From assembly GCA_030539285.1 (NCBI GenBank), contig JAUNSH010000004.1, forward strand, positions 38,080-102,079: a stretch of DNA of 64,000 bases, given 5' to 3'. Under the pieces are notes generated by a model. It had not been told where the DNA came from, searched no databases, and worked only from the letters and a program-made list of their open reading frames with translations. Source of the DNA: Eubacteriales bacterium. Its GTDB lineage: Bacteria; Bacillota; Clostridia; Oscillospirales; Oscillospiraceae. How positions within the stretch are numbered: position 1 is the first letter of the stretch; every line of letters starts with the position of its first letter. Shown piece after piece: positions 39,453 to 47,017 of this stretch. The translations under genes were made by a program, and so were the position numbers.

Positions 39453-39947
39453 ATGAAAAAAGTACAGTCGTTTCTGGATACTGCCAGCACCGTGGTGGCG
39501 GCAGTCCTCTGCGGCGCCATGATGGTGATCCTGCTGGCCAACGTGATCCTGCGGTTCATTCCCGGGGTGGGCGGCTTTAAGTGGTACATGGAAGGCGGAC
39601 AATATCTGAACGTGTTCTCCATGCTTATTGCAGGCATCGGCATCACCGCCCGCCGCACCCACCTGCATGTGGAGCTGGTGGATTCCATCGCCGCGAAAAA
39701 TCCCAAGCTGAAGAAGATCCACAGCGTCATCGTGTCCCTGTTCGTGATCCTGTTCTATGCCATGGTGACCTACGGCGGCTGGCAGCTGGCCACCCGGGCC
39801 AAGCAGGCCGTGTCCACCATGCCCCAGTTCACCATGGGTCAGGTCTACCGGATCTTCCCCATCGCCGGTGCCCTGACCGTGGTCGCCGCCATCGTTGACA
39901 TGATCGTTCTGATCATGGAGAAAGAGGAAGGAGCGGAAACCAAATGA
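39453..39947 (+). CDS. dctQ: TRAP transporter small permease (DctQ family)
   Basis: 164 residues with four membrane segments (AAVLCGAMMVILLANVILRF, IHSVIVSLFVILFYAMV and others). The DctQ signature is seen in GITARRTHLHVELV. It pairs with the large permease, and the stop codon overlaps the dctM start (ATGA). GGAAAGGAG precedes the ATG. Confidence 0.9.
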   Translation: MKKVQSFLDTASTVVAAVLCGAMMVILLANVILRFIPGVGGFKWYMEGGQYLNVFSMLIAGIGITARRTHLHVELVDSIAAKNPKLKKIHSVIVSLFVILFYAMVTYGGWQLATRAKQAVSTMPQFTMGQVYRIFPIAGALTVVAAIVDMIVLIMEKEEGAETK

Positions 39948-41221
39948 TCGCATGGCTGTTGATTTCTTTCTTTGTTCTGCTGTTCCTGGGCGTGCCCATC
40001 GCCATGTCTCTGGGCCTGGCTGCCATCGGCGGCATCGTGTTCCTGGGCGGCGGCTCCACCGTCACCATTACCCAGCGTATGTTTGAGGGCATGAACTCCT
40101 GGGCACTTCTCGCCATCCCCCTGTACACCTTCGCCGGATACACCATGAGCAAGGGCGGCATCTCCAAGCGCCTGATGGACTTCTGCTACTCCATCGTCGG
40201 CCACATCTACGGCGGCCTGGCTCACGTGAACGTGCTGTCCTCCATGATCTTCGCCGGTATCTCCGGCTCCGCCGTGGCAGATACCGCCGGTGTCTCCGGT
40301 ATGTTCATGCCGGAAATGATCCGCAAGGGCTATTCCAAGAAATTCACCGTTGCCGTCACCGCCATTTCCTCCACCATCGGCATCATCATTCCGCCCTCCA
40401 TCCCCATGGTGGTCATGGCAGGCATCTGCGGCATTTCCACCGGCAAGCTGTTCCTGGGCGGCATTATCCCCGGCATCCTGTGCGGCTTTGCCCAGATGGT
40501 CGTCTCCTACTTCATGGCGAAGAAGGAAGGCGTTGAAAAGGAGCCTGGCCATTTCGCCATCCGCCCCGTTCTGCACGGCCTGAAGGAATCCTGGCCCGCC
40601 CTGCTGATGCCCATTATCATCGTCGGCTCCATCACCCTGGGCATCGTCTCCCCCACCGAGGCCGGTGTCATCGCCGTGGCCTACGGCCTGTTCGCCGGCG
40701 GCGTGATCTACCGGGAGCTGACCTGGGACGACATCAAGTTCGCCTTCTGTGATACCGTCCGGGTCTCCGGCCGTATCTTCATCGTCATCGGCGCCGCCAA
40801 GCTGTACACCATCATGCTGACCACCGCCGGCTTTGACAAGTGGATGGCCAGCACCATGCTGGGCTTCTCCACCAACCCCACCGTGATCTTGATCATGATC
40901 CTGCTGCTGTTCTTCATCGTGACCATGTTCATGGAGTCCATCGCCACCCTGACCCTGTTCATGCCCATCCTGTTCCCCATCGCCATGAGCGTCGGCATCG
41001 ACCCCATCGTTCTGTGCGTGCTGATCACCGTGGTCATCGGCGTGGGTCTGGTGACGCCCCCCGTTGGTATGTGCATCTACGTTGCCTGCGATTTGATGGA
41101 CATTACCGTAGGCGAGGTATTCCCAAAACTGGTACCATTCCTGATAGCGACGTTCATCTGCATTGCCCTGATGATCGCCTTCCCCCAGCTCATCACCCTG
41201 CCCACGCTTTTAATGGCGTAG
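39944..41221 (+). CDS. dctM: TRAP transporter large permease (DctM family)
   Basis: 425 residues, about 12 membrane segments. DctM motifs include MNSWALLAIPLYTFAGYTMS, GGLAHVNVLSSMIFAGISGS, IIIPPSIPMVVMAGI and ITVVIGVGLVTPPVGMCIYV. Together with DctP and DctQ it imports an organic acid driven by a sodium gradient. The start overlaps dctQ by four bases. The import system is placed between the two promoters of the BMC locus, so its substrate is probably the compound processed there. Confidence 0.93.
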   Translation: MIAWLLISFFVLLFLGVPIAMSLGLAAIGGIVFLGGGSTVTITQRMFEGMNSWALLAIPLYTFAGYTMSKGGISKRLMDFCYSIVGHIYGGLAHVNVLSSMIFAGISGSAVADTAGVSGMFMPEMIRKGYSKKFTVAVTAISSTIGIIIPPSIPMVVMAGICGISTGKLFLGGIIPGILCGFAQMVVSYFMAKKEGVEKEPGHFAIRPVLHGLKESWPALLMPIIIVGSITLGIVSPTEAGVIAVAYGLFAGGVIYRELTWDDIKFAFCDTVRVSGRIFIVIGAAKLYTIMLTTAGFDKWMASTMLGFSTNPTVILIMILLLFFIVTMFMESIATLTLFMPILFPIAMSVGIDPIVLCVLITVVIGVGLVTPPVGMCIYVACDLMDITVGEVFPKLVPFLIATFICIALMIAFPQLITLPTLLMA

Positions 41222-41235
41222 CCCGGGAAAGATAC

Positions 41236-41264
41236 TTGCGCGCTTCGATGGAATGTGCTAGAAT
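41236..41264 (+). promoter_or_regulatory. Second promoter of the BMC locus, before the FadR-type gene
   Basis: TTGCGC and TAGAAT are separated by 17 bases. The operator at 41277 lies just after the predicted transcription start. Confidence 0.65.
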
Positions 41265-41276
41265 AAATGTGTAACT

Positions 41277-41287
41277 ACATAGGATGT
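41277..41287. promoter_or_regulatory. Operator C of the BMC locus, ACAT-AGG-ATGT
   Basis: Same core and AGG centre as operators A and B. A further half-site (AACATCC) occurs at about 41307. Position downstream of the start suggests autorepression by the FadR-type regulator encoded next. Confidence 0.7.
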
Positions 41288-41338
41288 TTCGCATGATATT
41301 CCATATAACATCCCAAAGAAGCGGAAGGGGGACGGAAC

Positions 41339-42037
41339 ATGGCAGAGGACGTCTCGGAACAGAGCAAATCGGTAGTCGATCAGGTCATGGATGGGATCAT
41401 CCACCAGATCATCTCCGGCGAATTGACCCCCGGTGCCAAGCTGCCCACGGAAATGGAGCTGTGCCGCCAGTTCGGCGCGGGCAGAAACTCCGTGCGGGAG
41501 GCAGTGAAGAAGCTGCAGGCCTACGGCATCCTGTATATCCGGCGGGCGGACGGCACCTTCGTCAGTGAGACCTACAACCGCAAGATGCTGGACCCCATGC
41601 TTTACAGCCTGATCTTGCAGAACAACAACTGGAAGGATTTCGTGGAGCTGCGGGCTGTCATCGATATCGGCACCCTGAACATCATTGTCCAGCGGGAGGA
41701 TATCGGCACCTTTCTGCCGGAGCTGTACCGCACCTACGGTGAGCTTTCCGCGGAGCTGCATGGCCCGGAGCCGTCACTGGAGCGGACACTGGAGCTGGAC
41801 ATGAAGTTCCACAGCCGCATCGCCAGTGCTTCGAATAATCCCATGCTGGAGACCATTACCGAGTATATCACGCTGCTGACCCTGCCCAGCCGGCGGGAAA
41901 CCACCAAAAGGGTCATGGAAAGCGGCGAGATCGACAATTTTGTGGAACTGCACAGAAAACTGCTGAACGTCATCGAGACCCATGATACGTCCCGGATCGT
42001 TCAGGCTGTGCAGGACCACTACGTCTACTGGAAGTAG
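41339..42037 (+). CDS. FadR-type GntR transcriptional regulator 2 (BMC locus)
   Basis: 232 residues. The winged helix has IIHQIISGELTPGAKLPTEM and CRQFGAGRNSVREAVKKLQA; the C-terminal FCD domain includes FVELRAVIDIGTLNIIV and LDMKFHSRIASASNNPML. It is the only regulator within the locus, so it is the best candidate to bind the AACAT-AGG-ATGTT sites at 37476, 37515 and 41277. The effector is likely the imported acid or a metabolite. GAAGGGGG precedes the ATG. Confidence 0.9.
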   Translation: MAEDVSEQSKSVVDQVMDGIIHQIISGELTPGAKLPTEMELCRQFGAGRNSVREAVKKLQAYGILYIRRADGTFVSETYNRKMLDPMLYSLILQNNNWKDFVELRAVIDIGTLNIIVQREDIGTFLPELYRTYGELSAELHGPEPSLERTLELDMKFHSRIASASNNPMLETITEYITLLTLPSRRETTKRVMESGEIDNFVELHRKLLNVIETHDTSRIVQAVQDHYVYWK

Positions 42038-42073
42038 ATCCCCCTATTCCAAAAAAGTGAAGGAGTTTTTTCG

Positions 42074-42901
42074 ATGAAAAAAATCCTGGTTTCTGTGGCG
42101 CCGGTGGCTGCCACGGACATCCTCATCAATCCCAGGGCCATTGCCCGGGATGTGTATGAGTGCTACAAGCACGGCGCCTGCATGGTCCACCTGCACTGCC
42201 GTGACCTCAATGGCAGACTGACCCCGGATATCAGCCTGCTGGAGGAAACCATTCACTATATCCGCCAGGACAGTGACATCATAATCGAGATCTCCACCGG
42301 CGGCGTGTCCAACCTGACCATCGAGGAGCGCTGCCAGACCTGCTATCCCAGCTGGGTGGAGACCAACAGCCTGAACGTCGGTTCCGTCAACCTGGGCACT
42401 GCCGTCTACCAGAATCCCATCCGGGACGTGGAATACTGCGTGGGCAAGATCCTGGAAAACGGCAAGACCCCGGACATCGAGGTCTTCGAGCTGGGCATGA
42501 TCAACACCGTCCGGGAGCTGGATGAAAAGTTCCATTTCCCCCGGCCCCTGCTGTTCGCGCTGGTATTCGGCCACGGCGGCGAAATGCCCGCCACGGTCCC
42601 GGCGCTGGACCACATGATCGCGGCACTCTACGAGAACTTCCCCAACCGGAACGATGTGCTCTGGGGCTATACCCAGGCCCACCGGCAGGACTGGGAAATG
42701 GTAAAGGTGGCTCTGGACAAGGGCGCCACTGCTCTCCGGGTGGGCTTCGAGGATTCCGATATGATCGCCCCCGGTGTCCACTGTGACACCAACGCCGCCA
42801 TCATCGCCGACGTAGTGGACGTGATCAAGTCCAAGGGCATGATGCCCATGACGCCCGCGGAAGCCCGGGCCATGCTGGGCCGTCCCCAGCTGAAGAAATA
42901 A
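42074..42901 (+). CDS. BKACE-family beta-keto acid cleavage enzyme (DUF849)
   Basis: 275 residues, usual length. The metal-binding HxH is in MVHLHCRDLNG near residue 40, and the second metal/catalytic region is ALRVGFEDSDMIAPG; STGG also lies in the conserved phosphate-like position. BKACE enzymes condense a beta-keto acid with acetyl-CoA and split it to acetoacetate and a CoA thioester. The active site looks intact. In this locus it would give an acyl-CoA that the acylating aldehyde dehydrogenase could reduce, or work on its product. The specific beta-keto acid is unknown. Confidence 0.88.
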   Translation: MKKILVSVAPVAATDILINPRAIARDVYECYKHGACMVHLHCRDLNGRLTPDISLLEETIHYIRQDSDIIIEISTGGVSNLTIEERCQTCYPSWVETNSLNVGSVNLGTAVYQNPIRDVEYCVGKILENGKTPDIEVFELGMINTVRELDEKFHFPRPLLFALVFGHGGEMPATVPALDHMIAALYENFPNRNDVLWGYTQAHRQDWEMVKVALDKGATALRVGFEDSDMIAPGVHCDTNAAIIADVVDVIKSKGMMPMTPAEARAMLGRPQLKK

Positions 42902-42913
42902 GGAGGGAACGCT

Positions 42914-43855
42914 ATGGTGATTCAGGGCGTAACTTATCCCTCCGACTTTGAAGCCAAGAAAGCCATCATCGCCGCCGCCGCCAAGCTGGAAGCCAGGGGT
43001 TTTCAGGTGGCGGGAGACGGAAGTCTCAGCGTCCGGGTAGGCCCCAATGCCATCTGGATCACGGTGGAGGGCGCGGACAAGGCCGCCCTTCAGCAGGATC
43101 AGCTGGTGCGCATCGACCTGTCTGGCAAGCAGATGGCTACCAATAAGCCCAGGCCTCTGGGTGAGGATCTGCCGATCCATCTGCGGATCTACCGGGAAAA
43201 CGAGACCGTGCAGGGCATCGTCCATGCCTATCCTGTATGCGCCGCCGTGCTGGGGCAGCAGGGCGTTGGCATGGAAGCCGCGGCTTTCAGCCCCTCCGTT
43301 CGGAGGATGGGCCGGATCCAGCTGCTTCCCCAGAAGGATGCCCAGACCCAGGCGGAGGCCGTGGGTCTGCTGTGCCGCACGGACCGGGGCGTTCTGCTCC
43401 AGAACGACGGCTGCATGGCCTGGGGCAAGAGCCTGAGCGAAGCGGTGCAGACCGTGGAAGCCATGGACTACTACTGCAAGGTAAAGAAATGCACAGGTGG
43501 CCCGAAGAGCTGTACCTGCGGCCATTCCCGGACCGGCCTGTGTGACGGAAGCTGCAAGGCCCCCGCACCCCAGAGCGTATGCGACGGCAAATGCGCCGTC
43601 TGCGCTTCCGCGTCGGTCTGCCCCAGCCGCGCGCCGGTACCTGCCGCGCCCCAGCGGCCTGCCGCCGGTATGACCGGCATCATCCGTCCCGGCGAAGGTC
43701 TTCCCACCCTGCCGCCCCTGGACACGGCGCCCCCCACTCCGGCGGCGGTACCTGTGTCACCGGCCCCCGTTCCGGCACCCGCCCAGGTGCTTGCCGTGGA
43801 TGTGCCGAAAGCGGATGTGATGGCGGAGGTCGTTCGCAGAGCAATGGGAAAATAA
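42914..43855 (+). CDS. Degenerate class II aldolase/adducin protein with Cys-rich segment and possible encapsulation tail
   Basis: 313 residues. Residues 1-195 are a class II aldolase fold (GDGSLSVRVG, ITVEGADKAAL, EDLPIHLRIYREN, GIVHAYPVCAAVLG, LLQNDGCMAWGKSL). Of the three zinc histidines of fuculose-phosphate aldolase, the second of the HxH pair is Tyr (HAY) and the third, normally NHG, is NDG. About residues 196-242 hold ten cysteines (CKVKKCTGGPKSCTC, CDGSC, CDGKCAVC). A Pro/Ala linker then leads to a C-terminal amphipathic helix, VPKADVMAEVVRRAMGK, like microcompartment encapsulation peptides. Classical aldolase activity is doubtful. The protein may bind Fe-S or other metal, or act as cargo scaffold. 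Confidence 0.78.
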   Translation: MVIQGVTYPSDFEAKKAIIAAAAKLEARGFQVAGDGSLSVRVGPNAIWITVEGADKAALQQDQLVRIDLSGKQMATNKPRPLGEDLPIHLRIYRENETVQGIVHAYPVCAAVLGQQGVGMEAAAFSPSVRRMGRIQLLPQKDAQTQAEAVGLLCRTDRGVLLQNDGCMAWGKSLSEAVQTVEAMDYYCKVKKCTGGPKSCTCGHSRTGLCDGSCKAPAPQSVCDGKCAVCASASVCPSRAPVPAAPQRPAAGMTGIIRPGEGLPTLPPLDTAPPTPAAVPVSPAPVPAPAQVLAVDVPKADVMAEVVRRAMGK

Positions 43856-43900
43856 CAGCGGAATCCCCGGAAGGGGGATCCCCGGAAAGGATAGAATACC

Positions 43901-45364
43901 ATGGATATTACATCGCAGGAAATTGATGCGATTGTCCAGAAGGTGCTTGCGGGCATTCAGACAGGCGGCGCTGCCCCTGTCCAGCCGTCTTACACCTGTA
44001 AGACCGCCGCCGCGGCGGCCCCGGCAAGCGCTGCCGGTGACAACGGCGTGTTTGAGAATGTGGACGACGCCGTGGAAGCCGCCTGGAAAGCCCAGCGGGA
44101 GTGGGTCGCCAACTTCAAAATTGAGGACCGCCGCCGCATTATCGAGGCCATCCGCCGCTGCGCCCGCGCCCACGTTGAGGAGTGGAGCCGGAAGATCGTT
44201 GAGGAGACCGGCATGGGCCGGTACGAGGACAAGGTGGAAAAACACCTGGCCGTCATCAACAAGACCCCCGGCCCGGAGTGCCTGACCACAGAAGCCCTGT
44301 CCGGTGACACCGGCCTGATGCTGGAGGAGTACGCGCCCTTCGGCGTCATCGCCGCCATCACCCCCACCACCAACCCCACGGAGACCATCATCAACAATAC
44401 CATCAGCATGATCGCCGGCGGCAATACGGTGGTGTTTAACGTGCATCCCCGGGCCAAGCGGGTCAGCGCCCAGTGCCTGCAGGAACTGAACAAGGCCATC
44501 GTGGAAGCAGGCGGCCCTGCCAATCTGCTGACCATGACCCGGGAGCCTACCATGGAGGCCGTGGACCAGCTGGCGGCGAATCCGAAGATCCGCCTGATGG
44601 CCGGTACCGGCGGCATGGGCATGGTCAACGCCCTGCTGCGCAGCGGCAAGAAGTGCATCGGCGCCGGGGCGGGCAATCCCCCTGTCATTGTGGATGAGAC
44701 TGCCGATATCGCGCTGGCCGGTCAGAAGCTTTACGAGGGCGCGTCTTTTGACAACAACATCCTGTGCTTTGCCGAGAAGGAGGTCTTCGCCGTAGGCTCC
44801 GCCTATGACGGCCTGCTCCACGAGCTGAAGAAGAACGGCGCTTACCTGCTCAGCGCCGCTCAGACCGAGCAGTTGGTCCGCATCTGCCTGAAGCCCAAGA
44901 AAAACGGCGGGCATGAGGTCAACAAGGACTGGGTGGGCAAAAACGCCAATGAGATCCTGCGCCAGATCGGCGTTCAGGTGCCGGATACCTGCCGACTGGC
45001 TGTCTGCGAGACCCCTGCCGACCATCCCTTCGTTCTGGTGGAGCAGATGATGCCCATTCTGCCGGTGGTGCGTGTGGGCAGCTTCGAGGAAGCTGTGGAG
45101 TGTGCGCTGGTAGCCGAGCACGGAAACCGGCACACCGCTTCCATCTTCTCCAAGGACGTGGATCACATGACCCGGTTTGCCAGAGCCATTGAGACCACCA
45201 TCTATGTCAAGAACAGCGCCACCAAGGCCGGTGTGGGCATCGGCGGAGAGGGCCACTGCACCATGACCATCGCGGGGCCCACTGGTGAAGGCATCACCTG
45301 CGCCAAAAGCTTCTGCCGCCGCCGCCGCTGTGTGCTGGCTGAGGGCGGTCTGCGGATCGTTTAA
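43901..45364 (+). CDS. CoA-acylating aldehyde dehydrogenase (PduP/EutE-like), BMC cargo
   Basis: 487 residues. The N-terminus MDITSQEIDAIVQKVLAGI is an amphipathic helix followed by an Ala/Pro linker, a typical encapsulation peptide. The catalytic domain has GVIAAITPTTNPTETIINNT, GTGGMGMVNALLRSGKKCIG, NPPVIVDETADI and the active-site Cys in FDNNILCFAEKEV. It interconverts an aldehyde and its acyl-CoA with NAD. It is paired with PduL and the alcohol dehydrogenase encoded downstream, the standard core of aldehyde-processing microcompartments. Confidence 0.9.
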   Translation: MDITSQEIDAIVQKVLAGIQTGGAAPVQPSYTCKTAAAAAPASAAGDNGVFENVDDAVEAAWKAQREWVANFKIEDRRRIIEAIRRCARAHVEEWSRKIVEETGMGRYEDKVEKHLAVINKTPGPECLTTEALSGDTGLMLEEYAPFGVIAAITPTTNPTETIINNTISMIAGGNTVVFNVHPRAKRVSAQCLQELNKAIVEAGGPANLLTMTREPTMEAVDQLAANPKIRLMAGTGGMGMVNALLRSGKKCIGAGAGNPPVIVDETADIALAGQKLYEGASFDNNILCFAEKEVFAVGSAYDGLLHELKKNGAYLLSAAQTEQLVRICLKPKKNGGHEVNKDWVGKNANEILRQIGVQVPDTCRLAVCETPADHPFVLVEQMMPILPVVRVGSFEEAVECALVAEHGNRHTASIFSKDVDHMTRFARAIETTIYVKNSATKAGVGIGGEGHCTMTIAGPTGEGITCAKSFCRRRRCVLAEGGLRIV

Positions 45365-45428
45365 GGATTTGAATATTATATTTAAAAAATCAATATTCTA
45401 CTATACATACTTATAGGAGGCTCTACTT
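45365..45428 (+). promoter_or_regulatory. AT-rich spacer with hairpin before the shell gene
   Basis: A 64-base AT-rich stretch in a GC-rich operon. GAATATT (45371-45377) and AATATTC (45392-45398) can pair, and TTGAAT, TATTCT and TATACA boxes occur. AGGAGG stands eight bases ahead of the shell ATG. It may be an internal promoter or a processing site that raises shell protein output. Confidence 0.45.
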
Positions 45429-46016
45429 ATGAAAGCACTGGGTTTTATTGAAACAAAGGGTCTGGTTGGCAACATCGAAGCGACTGACGCCATGCTGAAG
45501 GCTGCCGATGTGGAATTTGTCGGCTCCAACACCATCGGCGCCGGCCTGACCACCGTCATCGTCACCGGCGAGGTGGGCGCTGTCAAGTCCGCTGTCGAAG
45601 CCGGTGAAGCCGCCGCCTCCCGGGTCGGCGAGCTGTTCTGCTCCAATGTCATTGCCCGTCCCCACAGCGATATCGAACGGATCCTGCCCCCCAAGGGCCC
45701 CGCTACCGGAAAGTCCGGCGCTCCTGCCGGCGAGCAGGTGGCTCTGAACGCCGCTCTGGGCATGATCGAGACCAACGGCCTGACCGCCAACATTGAAGCC
45801 GCCGACGCCATGCTGAAATCCGCCGACGTAACGCTGGTGGGTCAGGAGCGTATCGGCGCTGGCCTTGTCACCGTGTTCGTACAGGGCGACGTGGGTGCCG
45901 TGAAGGCCGCCGTGGAAGCCGGTCAGAACGCCGCTTCCCGCATTGGCGAGATCGTCAGCTGCCATGTGATCCCCCGCCCCCACACCAGCGTCAGCGAGGT
46001 CATGCCCGAGCTGTAA
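45429..46016 (+). CDS. Tandem-domain bacterial microcompartment shell protein (BMC-T type)
   Basis: 195 residues made of two complete, non-permuted BMC domains, about residues 2-88 and 105-190, joined by a short Pro/Gly linker. Each has the family blocks ([20 protein letters not shown] and [20 protein letters not shown]) and a pore loop TIGAG or RIGAG, and ends in VIARPH or VIPRPH. By hand alignment the halves agree at about 60% of positions, more than expected for PduT-like proteins, so the duplication looks recent or homogenised. Trimers would form a pseudohexameric tile with six near-identical pore loops. No single-domain BMC-H gene is found nearby. Confidence 0.92.
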   Translation: MKALGFIETKGLVGNIEATDAMLKAADVEFVGSNTIGAGLTTVIVTGEVGAVKSAVEAGEAAASRVGELFCSNVIARPHSDIERILPPKGPATGKSGAPAGEQVALNAALGMIETNGLTANIEAADAMLKSADVTLVGQERIGAGLVTVFVQGDVGAVKAAVEAGQNAASRIGEIVSCHVIPRPHTSVSEVMPEL

Positions 46017-46041
46017 TTCAAAGCAAAGGGGGCGCTGAGCC

Positions 46042-46695
46042 TTGGTTTATCACGATATTACCCAGGAACAGCTGGCACAGATCGTGGCGCAGGCAGTTCG
46101 CGCGGAACTGCAAAAGCGCAGCCGTCAGGTGCCGGTGGGGATCTCGGTGCGCCACATTCACCTGTCCCGGGGGGACGTTGACCGTCTGTTTGGACGGAAC
46201 TATCAGCTCACGCCGAAAAAACAGCTGAGCCAGCCGGGGCAGTACGCCTGCGAGGAATGTCTGGACGTGATCGGCCCCAAGGGAGAACTGAAAAAGGTGC
46301 GGATCCTGGGACCGGAGCGGAAAGCTGCCCAAATCGAGCTGGCTCAGACCGACTGCCGGAATATCGGCATCTCGGCACCGGTGCGCTCCAGCGGGGACAC
46401 CGCCGGGACCCCCGGCATCACCCTGCGGGGGCCTCTGGGAGAGATCTACGTCCCGGAGGGCGTGATCATTGCGGACCGGCATCTGCATATGTCCGCCGCG
46501 GAAGCGGCAGCCTTCGGCCTGAAGGATGGCGACCGGGTACAGATCCAGATCGGCGGCGTCAAGCCGGGCATTCTGGGCAATGTGCTGGTACGCGCCGGAA
46601 ACGGGCATTCCCTGGATCTGCATATCGATACCGACGACGGCAACGCTTTCCTGCTGCGGCAGGGACAGATGGTCACCGTCCTCGGAAAGGAATAA
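46042..46695 (+). CDS. pduL: Phosphotransacylase PduL, BMC-associated, TTG start
   Basis: 217 residues. The two PduL half-domains have VGISVRHIHLSRGDVDRLFG and IADRHLHMSAAEAAAFGL, carrying the zinc-binding histidines. The first 22 residues (HDITQEQLAQIVAQAVRAEL) form an amphipathic helix like an encapsulation peptide. It converts acyl-CoA and phosphate to acyl-phosphate and recycles CoA inside the shell. The start is a TTG preceded by AAAGGGGG; no in-frame ATG would retain the N-terminal helix. Confidence 0.92.
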   Translation: MVYHDITQEQLAQIVAQAVRAELQKRSRQVPVGISVRHIHLSRGDVDRLFGRNYQLTPKKQLSQPGQYACEECLDVIGPKGELKKVRILGPERKAAQIELAQTDCRNIGISAPVRSSGDTAGTPGITLRGPLGEIYVPEGVIIADRHLHMSAAEAAAFGLKDGDRVQIQIGGVKPGILGNVLVRAGNGHSLDLHIDTDDGNAFLLRQGQMVTVLGKE

Positions 46696-46706
46696 GGAGA
46701 AATACG

Positions 46707-46964
46707 ATGATTCTTGGTACGGTTAAGGGAACGGTCTATTCTACCCGGAAGATGGAAAATCTGAAGGGGCTGAAATTCTTGCTGGTTCAGCCCGTGAACG
46801 GCACAAAAAAAGATATGCTCGTCGCGGCAGATACACTGGGTGCGGGCATTGGGGAACTGGTGCTGGTCACCACAGATCAGACTACCCAGTATGCCGTGGA
46901 TCATCCCACCCCTGTGGATGCCTTCATTGTGGGCATCGTGGACAATCCTCCCGCCATGGAGTGA
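46707..46964 (+). CDS. eutN: EutN/CcmL-type microcompartment vertex protein (BMC-P)
   Basis: 85 residues: MILGTVKGTVYSTRKMENLKG, LLVQPVNGTKKDMLVAADT and AFIVGIVDNPP are the EutN/CcmL signatures. Five copies cap each vertex of the icosahedral shell. AAGGAG lies seven bases ahead of the ATG at 46707. It follows pduL by 11 bases. Confidence 0.94.
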   Translation: MILGTVKGTVYSTRKMENLKGLKFLLVQPVNGTKKDMLVAADTLGAGIGELVLVTTDQTTQYAVDHPTPVDAFIVGIVDNPPAME

Positions 46965-47017
46965 GGCTAATCTGATCTCTGAAACCACGTTTTCAGGGAG
47001 AAAAGTGAGGCAAAAAG

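Noticed and set aside
43483-43625. Cys-rich segment as a ferredoxin domain
   Set aside because: The spacings (C-x4-C, CTC, CxxxC, CxxxCxxC) do not give a regular CxxCxxCxxxCP pattern, so only metal binding in general can be suggested.
42914-43855. Assigning the BMC locus to the fucose/rhamnose type because of the class II aldolase
   Set aside because: The aldolase lacks two zinc histidines, and no fucose or rhamnose isomerase, kinase or permease is present.
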